DNA of 34,723 nt. It comes from CAYXZO01 sp964469505 (GTDB lineage: Bacteria > Fidelibacterota > UBA8477 > JABMPR01). Location of the stretch: NCBI GenBank assembly GCA_964469505.1, contig CAYXZO010000024.1:1-34723 (forward strand). Reading direction: 5' to 3'. Position numbers and translations under genes: made by a program. How positions within the stretch are numbered: the stretch's first letter is position 1; every line of letters starts with the position of its first letter. Of the stretch, positions 1 to 7,049 are shown in pieces. The notes beneath the pieces are model-generated. The model was given only the letters and a program-made list of their open reading frames with translations. It did not search any database and was not told the origin of the DNA.

Positions 1-10
1 GGAGGTGCCT

Positions 11-913
11 ATGTCAGTTGTGATCGTTGGATCGGTGGCTCTGGATGACATCGAATCCCCGGCGGGCCGGGTTACGGAGGTTCCCGGGGGATCTGCCATA
101 TATGCCGCTTTCGCGGCATCCCGCTTCACCCAACCCCGCATAGTGGGCGTGATGGGCCAGGATTTTCCGCGCAAGACGCTGCAGGATATGGACACTCTGG
201 GTATTGATCGCACCGGCCTGGTGGAAGCGGAAGGCCGCACCTTTCGGTGGGGGGGGCGCTACCTGGCCGACTGGAACACGCGGGACACCCTGTTCACCGA
301 ATTGAACGTCTTCGAGGATTTCCACCCCCGCCTGCCCGAAAGTTGGCGCCGGACACCCTATGTACTGTTGGCTAATATCCATCCCGCTCTCCAACTGGAA
401 GTATTGGAGCAAATGGAAGGTCAACCCTACGTGGCGGCCGACACCATGAATCTCTGGATCGACACGGCTTTGCCGGAACTGAAGGAATTGTTGACCAAAG
501 TATCCCTCTTGATCATCAATGATGAGGAAGCGTTGATGCTGACGGGGGAGCGGGATTATAAACGAGCGGTGGAAAAAATCTGGTCCTGGAACGGACCGAA
601 TTCCATCATCATTAAGAAAGGACGCCACGGCGCGTTGCTGTTTTCGGGCGGGATGTATTTCTGTGCCCCCGCCTTATTACTGGACAAAGTGAAAGATCCC
701 ACCGGGGCCGGGGATAGTTTTGCCGGTGGAGTGATGGGCTACCTGGCTAAGATGAACTCCTCTGATTTTCCCACATTAAGGCGGGCGGTAGTATACGGCA
801 GCATCATGGCCTCCTTCTGCGTGGAGGAATTCTCCATCGCTGGCCTGCAACTGGCGGATCAGACGGACATCGAAGAGCGCTATCGGGTTTTCGAGAATAT
901 TTCCAGGTTCTAA
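11..913 (+). CDS. PfkB-family carbohydrate (ribokinase-like) kinase
   Basis: A cytoplasmic ATP-dependent sugar or nucleoside kinase of 300 residues. The N-terminus has the family's glycine-rich substrate site (PGGSAIYAA, about residues 25-33). The C-terminus has the PfkB signature DPTGAGDSFAGG at about 229-240, which holds the anion hole and the catalytic Asp (D235). Length is normal for the family. The start is set at ATG 11, because a GGAGG at 1-5 lies five bases before it; an in-frame GTG at 5 would overlap that site. The substrate cannot be told from the sequence. The gene begins at the window edge, so its upstream partners are unseen. No terminator is obvious after it. Confidence 0.9.
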   Translation: MSVVIVGSVALDDIESPAGRVTEVPGGSAIYAAFAASRFTQPRIVGVMGQDFPRKTLQDMDTLGIDRTGLVEAEGRTFRWGGRYLADWNTRDTLFTELNVFEDFHPRLPESWRRTPYVLLANIHPALQLEVLEQMEGQPYVAADTMNLWIDTALPELKELLTKVSLLIINDEEALMLTGERDYKRAVEKIWSWNGPNSIIIKKGRHGALLFSGGMYFCAPALLLDKVKDPTGAGDSFAGGVMGYLAKMNSSDFPTLRRAVVYGSIMASFCVEEFSIAGLQLADQTDIEERYRVFENISRF

Positions 914-1024
914 AAAGAATCATGGTAGCTCAGCAGCCTGGAAGCTTTCCTTTCAGGGTGAAATAAGAAAACGGTCAGTATTCCCTCGAGCCTCAAGAAT
1001 TAGGTAGGACTCCATGAATTTCAC

Positions 1025-1053
1025 TTGCCATCGCTTCCTATTTCGAGTAGAAT
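1025..1053 (+). promoter_or_regulatory. Sigma-70-type promoter for the membrane protein/regulator pair
   Basis: TTGCCA at 1025-1030 and TAGAAT at 1048-1053 are separated by exactly 17 bases and lie about 50 bases before the start codon at 1100. Each hexamer is close to the -35 and -10 consensus. The -10 box lies inside the left arm of the inverted repeat at 1047-1077. Predicted from sequence only. Confidence 0.6.
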
Positions 1054-1077
1054 ACTTTGTAGTGCAGAGTAATCTAC
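1047..1077. promoter_or_regulatory. Inverted-repeat operator overlapping the -10 box
   Basis: Two 13-base arms, GTAGAATACTTTG (1047-1059) and CAGAGTAATCTAC (1065-1077), match as inverted copies at 11 of 13 positions around a 5-base spacer. The repeat covers the predicted -10 and start-site region, where a dimeric repressor would block transcription. The winged-helix regulator in the same transcript (1675-2001) is the natural candidate; that assignment is inferred. Confidence 0.6.
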
Positions 1078-1099
1078 AATACTCAGTCTGGAGGGCTTG

Positions 1100-1675
1100 A
1101 TGATGCAAGAAAAGGCCGTGTTGGAGGAAAAGGATGTACGGACGGCGCTGGAAGCGGTGGAAAGGGTGCAACGCCAGGCCCGAAGGGCCCTAGCCCAGGG
1201 AGCTATGGGATTTTACCTCCAGCTCTGGGGGATCATTTGGTTTCTGGGTTTTTCCGGTACCCGCTTTTTGCCGCCTCGGTATGTGGGTTGGTCTTGGTTG
1301 GTTTTATCGATGGTGGGGATATTAGCCTCCTTTATTCAGGGCTTTAGAGTTTCCAACCGTGTTTACACTCCCTGGGGGGCTCGGATTGCCGTGTTCTGGT
1401 TATTATGGCTGGCCTATGGCGCCCTTTTTCTGTGGCTGACGGCCGTCCGGGGTCCAGTTTCCGGCCTGTTCATCTCAATCTGGGCCTTTTTTGGGTATGT
1501 AGTGATGGGCCTGTGGTTAGAAAAATTTCTCCTCTGGGTAGGCTTGGCAGGTACTGCCTTAACCCTGGGTGGCTATCTCTTGTGGCCGGATTGGTTTGTA
1601 CTCTGGATGGCTTTGATTGTAGGAGGGTTGCTGTTTGGAAGTGGAGTGTATATCCAGCGCGTTTGGAGGAAATGA
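1100..1675 (+). CDS. Six-helix integral membrane protein paired with a winged-helix regulator
   Basis: An inner-membrane protein of 191 residues with about six hydrophobic segments (near residues 39-57, 62-82, 97-117, 123-141, 144-162 and 166-186) after a charged, probably cytosolic N-terminus (residues 1-37, rich in Glu, Arg and Lys). No catalytic motif is visible and I do not recognise a named family. GGAGGG at 1090-1095 supports ATG 1100 or the adjacent ATG 1103. The stop overlaps the start of the next gene in an ATGATG junction, so the two are probably translationally coupled. Membrane protein/MarR-like regulator pairs of this kind occur widely; a sensory or homeostatic role is only an inference. 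Confidence 0.8.
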   Translation: MMQEKAVLEEKDVRTALEAVERVQRQARRALAQGAMGFYLQLWGIIWFLGFSGTRFLPPRYVGWSWLVLSMVGILASFIQGFRVSNRVYTPWGARIAVFWLLWLAYGALFLWLTAVRGPVSGLFISIWAFFGYVVMGLWLEKFLLWVGLAGTALTLGGYLLWPDWFVLWMALIVGGLLFGSGVYIQRVWRK

Positions 1676-2001
1676 TGGCCCATTTTGATCCCCTCATACA
1701 CCAACCTGTCCGCTTGAAAATTATGGCGGCTTTGGTTGCCCATCCACCCGAGTTTCAGCTTTCATTCAACGCCCTAAAAGAGCTGGTACAAACCACAGAG
1801 GGTAATCTAGGAGCCCATCTACGTAAACTGGAAGATGGCGGTTACGTGAAAGTTATTAAAACCTTCGTGGGCCGACGTCCCCGCACTTATCTCCAGGCCA
1901 CTGAGCAGGGCCGCAAGTCATTCGCCGAGCACACCCAGGCCCTCAAAGAATTTCTAGCGGAAGTTGAACAAGGGACTCCCGGACAGGATACCCAAACCTG
2001 A
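1675..2001 (+). CDS. Winged-helix DNA-binding transcriptional regulator
   Basis: A 108-residue cytoplasmic protein that is essentially one winged helix-turn-helix domain (the PF13601-like 'winged helix DNA-binding domain' type, related to MarR/ArsR). It opens with a typical first helix (HQPVRLKIMAALV). The recognition helix region is TTEGNLGAHLRKLEDGGYV and the wing is KVIKTFVGRRPRTYLQAT. No effector domain or metal-binding cysteines are present. GGAGG at 1665-1669 fits ATG 1675 with five bases of spacing; ATG 1672 is too close. It follows the membrane protein gene with a one-base overlap and probably represses the shared promoter through the inverted repeat at 1047-1077. Confidence 0.85.
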   Translation: MAHFDPLIHQPVRLKIMAALVAHPPEFQLSFNALKELVQTTEGNLGAHLRKLEDGGYVKVIKTFVGRRPRTYLQATEQGRKSFAEHTQALKEFLAEVEQGTPGQDTQT

Positions 2002-2057
2002 GCCCGCGCGCTTTCCTTTTTGGTCTTCTCCCGGTGACAACTACGGGGGGTATGAAG

Positions 2058-2117
2058 TCCTTTTTGATCTTTTAAGAAAGTGACGCTGAGGACGGTGTTA
2101 AGCGTTACACCCTGCTC
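2058..2117. repeat. Copy A of a dispersed intergenic repeat
   Basis: This segment aligns with 34637-34694 near the other end of the window. Shared blocks in the same order are AGAAAG, TGACG, CGGT, TTAAGCGTT, CACCC and GCTC, with single-base differences between them. About 45 bases align well. Both copies are on the same strand and intergenic. It is not part of any recognised gene. Confidence 0.6.
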
Positions 2118-2179
2118 TGTGGGGGAAGATGATCCGGACCAACCACTGACTGCAGGCACCCAACAACTGAGATGGGAAA

Positions 2180-2214
2180 GAGGAAACAGGAATCAGGTGG
2201 CAGGAAGCAGGATA
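2180..2214. repeat. Degenerate heptanucleotide repeat (CAGGNNN, five units)
   Basis: Reading in sevens from 2180 gives GAGGAAA, CAGGAAT, CAGGTGG, CAGGAAG and CAGGATA. The first four bases are fixed in four of the five units and the last three vary. The stretch lies in the 356-base gap (2002-2357) between the winged-helix gene and gatC. No gene was seen in that gap. Confidence 0.65.
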
Positions 2215-2269
2215 GAAACCGTAATCTCTAGAAACATAGAAATTTAAATACCTAGGTGCCCCTTTCTTT

Positions 2270-2311
2270 CAGTCTCCTTTTCTCCGGTCACCGGTTTCCT
2301 GCCTCCTCTTC
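2270..2311. repeat. Second heptanucleotide repeat, opposite orientation
   Basis: Reading in sevens from 2270 gives CAGTCTC, CTTTTCT, CCGGTCA, CCGGTTT, CCTGCCT and CCTCTTC. On the minus strand this is purine-rich with GG at the end of each unit, like the repeat at 2180-2214. The two arrays therefore form a loose inverted pair around an AT-rich spacer. Confidence 0.55.
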
Positions 2312-2357
2312 TTGTCCCAACCATTGCCCCTTTGCCTAAAACAACCTATATTGCCCT

Positions 2358-2651
2358 ATGCCTGGTATCAGTCGCGAAGAAGTACTCCACATCGCCGCCT
2401 TGGCCAAGCTGAAACTCAGCGAAGAAGAAATACAGCTTTACCAACAGCAGCTGTCCAAGATTCTGCAATACATGGAACGTTTGCAGGAAGTTGATACCAG
2501 CCAGGTGGCCCCCTTATCCCATGTCCATGATGTGGAAAATCAATGGCGGGAGGATGTGGTGGAGCCTTCCATGCCCCGGGAAGCGGCTTTGAAGAACGCC
2601 CCGGAGCACGATGCAGCCTTTTTTATTGTACCCCGAGTCATAAAAGAGTAG
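2358..2651 (+). CDS. gatC: Asp-tRNA(Asn)/Glu-tRNA(Gln) amidotransferase subunit C
   Basis: A 97-residue protein that stabilises the GatCAB complex, which converts mischarged Glu-tRNA(Gln) and Asp-tRNA(Asn) into the correct aminoacyl-tRNAs. The typical GatC pattern is visible: an N-terminal helix ISREEVLHIAALAKLKLSEEE, a second helix QQQLSKILQYMERLQEVDTS, then the conserved loop PLSHVHDVENQWREDVVEPS and a C-terminal APEHDAAFFIVPRVI. Length is typical. gatA and gatB are not adjacent, which is common outside Firmicutes. No clear ribosome binding site is seen before ATG 2358, but the N-terminus aligns with the family at this start. pyrG follows about 110 bases later on the same strand. Confidence 0.93.
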   Translation: MPGISREEVLHIAALAKLKLSEEEIQLYQQQLSKILQYMERLQEVDTSQVAPLSHVHDVENQWREDVVEPSMPREAALKNAPEHDAAFFIVPRVIKE

Positions 2652-2762
2652 GAGGTAAGCGGGCGGTGCGGCGATCTATCTCTCCCCCGCCCCAGAGTCT
2701 CATTGTCCCCCTCCGACCGTATTCATCCTATTCCTGTCTGAACCTTCTTGCTGGAGTTTGCT

Positions 2763-4382
2763 ATGGCTAAGTACGTCATCATTACTGGGGGAGTAATTTC
2801 TGGATTGGGTAAGGGAATCGCAGCCGCTTCCCTTGGATATCTCCTCAAGCAACGGGGACTCAAAGTTACCATTCAAAAGTTGGACCCTTATTTGAACGTG
2901 GATCCCGGCACCATGAATCCCTATCAGCACGGAGAGGTTTTCGTGCTGGATGACGGCACCGAGACCGATCTGGATCTGGGACACTATGAAAGGTTCATCG
3001 ATGTCAACATGACTCGGGCCAACAATACCACCGCCGGGCGCATTTACTACGAGGTACTGGAACGAGAGCGTCGTGGTGATTATCTGGGCGGCACGGTGCA
3101 GATCATTCCCCACGTAACGGACGCCATCAAAGAATACCTTACTACCCTGGAACGACAACAGCCGGAGCTGGATGTGATTATTACCGAAATCGGCGGCACG
3201 GTGGGGGATATTGAGAGCTTATCCTTCCTGGAGGCGGTGCGCCAATTCCAGCAGGAGCGGGGGAGGGAGAATGTCATCATTGTCCATGTGACTCTCGTAC
3301 CCTACATCAAGGCCAGCGAGGAACTGAAGACCAAGCCCACCCAGCACTCAGTGATGCGCTTGCGGGAGATCGGACTACAGCCGGATATTCTGATCTGCCG
3401 CACTTCTTACCCCTTATCTGCCGATGTGCGCCGCAAATTGGCGCTGTTTACCAGCGTGGGGGAGGAAGCCATTATCCAGGGACTGGACGCCGACACCATC
3501 TACGAAGTACCCCTATTGTTGAATCAGGAGGCTTTTTCCGAACAGGTGCTTAAATGCCTGCAGCTGAGAGTGGAACCGGTGGATACCAGCGGACTGGAAC
3601 GTTTTGTCCGGCGGGTAAAGAACCCGGTGGAGGAAGTTACCATCGCGGTGACAGGCAAATACACCCAAATGATCGATGCCTATAAGAGTATCATCGAGGC
3701 TTTCAATCATGCCGGGGTAGACAATAACTGCCGGGTACGAATTGTATGGGTAGAAGCGGAAGATATTGAGGAGCAAGGCCTGGAGAATGGTATTTTTAAA
3801 GGCGTCCACGGCATTTTAATCCCCGGTGGTTTCGGCTCTCGGGGTATTGAAGGCAAAGTTCAAGCGGTGCGCTATGCCCGGGAAAAAGGTTTGCCCTATT
3901 TCGGCATTTGTTTGGGGCTGCAAGTGGCAGTCATTGAATTTGCCCGGAATGTCTGTGGTCTAGAACAGGCGAACTCAGCGGAATTTGATCCCCACACGCC
4001 CCATCCCGTAATCCACCTCATGCCTTCCCAGAAAGGCATTGAAAACAAGGGTGCCACCATGCGGTTGGGAGCTTATCCCTGTAAGCTGTTACCCGGCAGT
4101 CGAGCCCATGAAATTTACGGCCAGGATCAGATTTTTGAGCGCCACCGGCACCGTTACGAGGTGAACAACGCGTATCGCGAGCTCCTGGAACAGAACGGCC
4201 TACGCTTGTCGGGAGTTTCTCCCGATGGCCACCTGGTGGAAATGATCGAATTAGAGAATCATCCCTTCTTTATCGCTACCCAAGCCCATCCGGAGTTCAA
4301 GTCCCGCCTGGGTAAAACCCACCCCCTCTTTCGCGCTTTCGTGGCGGCGGCTTTAGCTTATAAACACGACCAATCGATTTAA
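2763..4382 (+). CDS. pyrG: CTP synthase (glutamine-hydrolysing)
   Basis: Makes CTP from UTP, ATP and glutamine, the last step of pyrimidine nucleotide synthesis, in the cytoplasm. The 539 residues match the family's length (about 535-550). The N-terminal synthetase domain starts with the ATP loop GGVISGLGKG (residues 9-18). The C-terminal class I glutamine amidotransferase domain has the nucleophile in FGICLGLQ (C383), the oxyanion strand GGFGSRGIEG and the His/Glu pair in QAHPEF (H509, E511). All key residues are intact. The start is ATG 2763, with GGAG six bases upstream; a start at 2748 would add five non-conserved residues. It is followed by the REP/transposase island, and no terminator was seen. 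Confidence 0.97.
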   Translation: MAKYVIITGGVISGLGKGIAAASLGYLLKQRGLKVTIQKLDPYLNVDPGTMNPYQHGEVFVLDDGTETDLDLGHYERFIDVNMTRANNTTAGRIYYEVLERERRGDYLGGTVQIIPHVTDAIKEYLTTLERQQPELDVIITEIGGTVGDIESLSFLEAVRQFQQERGRENVIIVHVTLVPYIKASEELKTKPTQHSVMRLREIGLQPDILICRTSYPLSADVRRKLALFTSVGEEAIIQGLDADTIYEVPLLLNQEAFSEQVLKCLQLRVEPVDTSGLERFVRRVKNPVEEVTIAVTGKYTQMIDAYKSIIEAFNHAGVDNNCRVRIVWVEAEDIEEQGLENGIFKGVHGILIPGGFGSRGIEGKVQAVRYAREKGLPYFGICLGLQVAVIEFARNVCGLEQANSAEFDPHTPHPVIHLMPSQKGIENKGATMRLGAYPCKLLPGSRAHEIYGQDQIFERHRHRYEVNNAYRELLEQNGLRLSGVSPDGHLVEMIELENHPFFIATQAHPEFKSRLGKTHPLFRAFVAAALAYKHDQSI

Positions 4383-4440
4383 TCTGTTCTTCAGCGTTCC
4401 CTTCAATTTGCCGATAATTGATGAGAGTATTGCTCTGACT

Positions 4441-4502
4441 AGCCCCGAGCTTCAGCTCGGGGAACAAGAGCTCCACCCCTCTAATCGGGGCTTTAGCCCA
4501 AA
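4441..4502 (+). repeat. REP-like palindromic unit 1
   Basis: Two palindromes are joined by a 25-base linker: CCCCGAGCTTCAGCTCGGGG at 4443-4462 (a perfect hairpin with a TC centre) and GGGCTTTAGCCC at 4488-4499. The same pair recurs four more times before 5400 in both orientations, around the transposase gene. It begins about 60 bases after pyrG. Between here and 4600 I see nothing else. Confidence 0.85.
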
Positions 4503-4599
4503 TATTTTTTCAGGCAGAGGGTTGAATAGTTTTGACGGGATTTGTAGTCTACGATAGAGTAGATTGCAAAAATTCCAGGGATTTATCCTGACGCGGTTA

Positions 4600-4670
4600 C
4601 TGGGCTAAAGCCCGGTAGAGAGAGGGAGAAAATTTCAGTCCCCGAGCTGAAGCTTGCGGCAATTCAATTT
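4600..4670 (-). repeat. REP-like palindromic unit 2 (inverted)
   Basis: Reverse orientation of unit 1: GGGCTAAAGCCC at 4602-4613, then CCCCGAGCTGAAGCTTGCGG at 4640-4659, where the last arm has decayed from CTCGGGG to CTTGCGG. It is followed by CAATTCAATTT, which also follows unit 4. Confidence 0.8.
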
Positions 4671-4700
4671 GGCTCGGCAATGGAGGGAAGGTTTTTGCTG

Positions 4701-4763
4701 ATTAGCCCCGAGCTTCAGCTCGGGGAACGAGGAGCCCGCCACCCTATTCGGGCTTTAGCCCAA
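4701..4763 (+). repeat. REP-like palindromic unit 3
   Basis: Forward orientation: CCCCGAGCTTCAGCTCGGGG at 4706-4725 is identical to unit 1, and GGGCTTTAGCCC is at 4750-4761. It ends about 22 bases before the transposase start. With unit 2 it forms an inverted pair (a BIME-like arrangement). Confidence 0.85.
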
Positions 4764-4784
4764 TGAAAAATGAAGGATAGCGAG

Positions 4785-5213
4785 ATGCCCTATATTAGGA
4801 TTTGGGTCCATTTGATTTTCTCCACAAAAAACAGAGAAAAACTCATAACCACGGCGCTGAGAGGACCGCTCTTGAACCATATCCGGGAAAATGGCCAAAG
4901 GAAAAGCATCCATATTGATTTTATCAATTGCATGGCCGACCATTGTCATATCTTGATTTCCTTAGGTTCGAGCCAATCCATCAGCGAGGTGGTTCGTTTG
5001 ATAAAGGGCGAATCTTCCAATTGGATCAATAAAAACAACTTGTCGAGGATGCATTTTTCCTGGCAGGAAGAATATATTGCCTTATCGGTAAGTGATTCAC
5101 AGGTGGACAGGGTTAGAGAATATATCAAGAACCAGGAAGAGCACCACCGTGTAAAAACATTTGCCGACGAGTATGATCTATTTATTAAAAAAACAGGATT
5201 AAAATTGGGCTAA
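4785..5213 (+). CDS. IS200/IS605-type Y1 (HUH) transposase, REP-associated (RAYT-like)
   Basis: A 142-residue single-strand DNA transposase. The N-terminus (PYIRIWVHLIFSTKNRE) is characteristic of the Y1_Tnp family. The metal-binding HUH pair is in DHCHILI (H53, H55), and the nucleophilic tyrosine is Y113 in REYIKNQEEHH, with Q117 four residues later completing the active site. All key residues are present, so it may be active. AAGGA at 4773-4777 fits ATG 4785; ATG 4770 would overlap that site. No tnpB is present. The gene is embedded in REP-like palindromes, and its stop codon lies inside a decayed palindrome (GGGCTAAAACCC, 5207-5218). That layout fits a RAYT that mobilises REPs, although a plain IS200 copy cannot be excluded. 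Confidence 0.88.
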   Translation: MPYIRIWVHLIFSTKNREKLITTALRGPLLNHIRENGQRKSIHIDFINCMADHCHILISLGSSQSISEVVRLIKGESSNWINKNNLSRMHFSWQEEYIALSVSDSQVDRVREYIKNQEEHHRVKTFADEYDLFIKKTGLKLG

Positions 5214-5260
5214 AACCCACTGAGTAACCAGAGTTTAAGCAGTGGTTGGTTTCCGATTTC

Positions 5261-5330
5261 TTGGGCTAAAGCCCGGTTGAGAGAGGGGGGCGAATCTAGC
5301 CCACGAGCTAAAGCTCGTGGCAATTCAATT
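5261..5330 (-). repeat. REP-like palindromic unit 4 (inverted)
   Basis: GGGCTAAAGCCC at 5263-5274 and the perfect palindrome CCACGAGCTAAAGCTCGTGG at 5301-5320. Compared with unit 2, both sides of the hairpin have changed together (CCCC to CCAC, GGGG to GTGG), so the stem is kept. It ends in CAATTCAATTT, as unit 2 does. Confidence 0.8.
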
Positions 5331-5360
5331 TAGATTGGTTATGGAGGAAGGGCTTTGCTG

Positions 5361-5400
5361 CCTTGCCCCGAGCTTCAGCTCAGGGGAGGAGATTAGCCCG
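5361..5400 (+). repeat. REP-like palindromic unit 5 (decayed)
   Basis: CCCCGAGCTTCAGCTCAGGGG at 5366-5386 carries a single inserted A in the right arm, and the second palindrome is reduced to TTAGCCCG (5393-5400). With unit 4 and the linker between them it repeats the layout of units 2 and 3. From 5400 to 5800 I see no gene and no further copy; short open frames there look like chance. Confidence 0.7.
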
Positions 5401-5800
5401 AAATATCACCGAGATTTATCCCAATTTATTATTTACCGGCCGGCAATTATGCTTGCCCCCCGGAGCGGGGCCGGACGCATAACCTCGCTCCCGGCGTTTC
5501 ATTTCTCCCTAAAAAATACCAAAGAAAACCTGTGCAAACCGGGCAGAAGCGTCCGGAATACAAAGATGACCGGCATTTGGTTTCGGAAACTTTTCAATTT
5601 ACCCTGACCCCTTACGGTCCTTGTATTTCGATAAGCGTACACCGGCTCAGAAACAAGTTCTCTTTCGATACTTTGGCGAAAAAGGGTTGTACAAAAAATT
5701 TTCTGAATTGCATTTTTCGATCTAAGTATCAGGCCGAAGGTTCCTGAAATATAAGGTAACGGTTTTTAGCGTATCCTGGTTTAGCGAAGGAGCTTTGTTT

Positions 5801-6487
5801 ATGGGTTCAAACGAGCGTTTAAGCCAGGCCGGTCATCGAGAACGCTTGCGGCAACGCTTTTTCCGCGCCGGCCTGGGGGCCTTTCATGATTATGAGATCG
5901 TGGAGATGTTGCTTTCCCTGGCTACTCCCCGGCGGGATATGAAGGAACCGGCCAAAGAAGCTATTCGCCGCTTTGGTTCCCTGGCGGGTGTACTGGAGGC
6001 TCCCATTGAATTACTCCTGGATATCAAGGGAATTGGCCCTACCAATGTGTTTGCCCTGAAGCTGCCCCATGCCGTGGCGCGGCGCTATCTGGAGGAGAAG
6101 GCCCTGGACACGGATATTCTCACCGCCCCCGCTGCGGTGTACCAGTACCTTACCCACGCCTTGCGCAATCGGGAGAACGAAGCTTTTCTGGTACTCTTCC
6201 TCAATGGGCGCAATCAGGTTTTACGTATGGAAACCCTGTTTGAAGGTACGCTGACTAATTCAGTGGTCTATCCCCGGGAAGTGGTGAAAAAAGTATTGCA
6301 GTATAAGGCCGCAGCCGTCATCCTGGTCCATAATCATCCCTCGGGCAATCCCCAACCTTCCACCCAGGATTTTCAGGTGACCCGTCTGCTAAAACGGGCG
6401 CTGGAACCGCTGGAAGTGAAAATTCTGGACCATATCATAATTGCCGGTGACGGCTATTACAGCTTTGCCGATCACAGCAAACTCTAA
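5801..6487 (+). CDS. radC: RadC-family JAMM/MPN+ domain protein
   Basis: A 228-residue cytoplasmic protein of the RadC family, historically called a DNA-repair protein although its biochemical role is unsettled. The N-terminal half has the helix-hairpin-helix region (LLDIKGIGPTNVFALKL, about residues 72-88). The C-terminal half is the RadC metalloprotease-like domain, with the zinc motif in VHNHPSGNPQPSTQD (H177, H179, D190) and an upstream Glu in ENEAFLVLFLN. Length is typical. AAGGAG at 5787-5792 sets ATG 5801; a TTG at 5795 is too close. It stands alone between the REP island and the methylmalonyl-CoA genes. radC is often found near mobile elements, but this sequence looks like the chromosomal form. 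Confidence 0.92.
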   Translation: MGSNERLSQAGHRERLRQRFFRAGLGAFHDYEIVEMLLSLATPRRDMKEPAKEAIRRFGSLAGVLEAPIELLLDIKGIGPTNVFALKLPHAVARRYLEEKALDTDILTAPAAVYQYLTHALRNRENEAFLVLFLNGRNQVLRMETLFEGTLTNSVVYPREVVKKVLQYKAAAVILVHNHPSGNPQPSTQDFQVTRLLKRALEPLEVKILDHIIIAGDGYYSFADHSKL

Positions 6488-6638
6488 CTTCACAATTCCC
6501 CCCTCTGGCTCTGATCTGTTCCCTTGGCTTGCAATGGATCAGCTTTGGTACGGGACAAAAAATTCTGCCGCACCTGCAGTTTCCGTTTAGATTAACGGGA
6601 CTGATGAGTAAACCAGAGATCGATTGGCGGGGGTTTAA

Positions 6639-7049
6639 ATGAATATGGAACGGAAGATTCGCATCATTCTGGCCAAACCGGGATTGGATGGTCACGATCG
6701 GGGGGCCAAAGTTCTGGCTAATTCCTTTCGGGATGCGGGGATGGAAGTAATCTATTTGGGGCTACGCCAGACACCGGAAATGATTGTGGAAGCTGCCCTG
6801 CAGGAAGATGCTGACGTAATCGCCCTGAGCATCCTCTCTGGAGCTCATATGACCATCTTTCCCAAAGTGTTGAGTCTGATGAAAGAAAAGGGGCTGGATA
6901 ACGTGTTGCTGGTAGGGGGCGGTATTATCCCCGATAAGGATAAGGAAGCTCTGGAGGCCATGGGGGTCGGTCGTTTGTTTGGCCCCGGCTCCAGCTTACA
7001 GGAGATCAACGATTACATCATTTCCTGGGTGAAAGAGCACCGCCAGTGA
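6639..7049 (+). CDS. Cobalamin-binding small subunit of methylmalonyl-CoA mutase
   Basis: A 136-residue B12-binding domain that corresponds to the C-terminal part of methylmalonyl-CoA mutase and is encoded here as a separate protein. It carries the DxHxxG motif in PGLDGHDRGAKV (D17, H19, G22), where His supplies the lower axial ligand to cobalt. It also has the downstream nucleotide-loop pieces LSILSGAH and GGGIIP. Family knowledge: the complete enzyme interconverts methylmalonyl-CoA and succinyl-CoA and needs a separate large catalytic subunit, which is not in this window. The stop overlaps the start of the carboxylase gene by four bases (GTGA), so the two are co-expressed, consistent with a propionate/methylmalonyl-CoA pathway. 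Isobutyryl-CoA-type mutases share this domain and cannot be excluded. Confidence 0.92.
   Translation: MNMERKIRIILAKPGLDGHDRGAKVLANSFRDAGMEVIYLGLRQTPEMIVEAALQEDADVIALSILSGAHMTIFPKVLSLMKEKGLDNVLLVGGGIIPDKDKEALEAMGVGRLFGPGSSLQEINDYIISWVKEHRQ

Noticed and set aside
1887..2159. Minus-strand 90-codon frame after the winged-helix gene
   Set aside because: Overlaps the regulator gene and the dispersed repeat; Ser/Arg-rich composition with no start signal.
4441..5400. CRISPR array
   Set aside because: The repeats are palindromic pairs in alternating orientation with unequal spacing, around a transposase; there is no regular repeat-spacer pattern and no cas gene.
5317..5747. Short plus-strand frames (96 and 71 codons) after the REP cluster
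   Set aside because: No ribosome binding site, no conserved motif, and the first one reads through REP unit 5.
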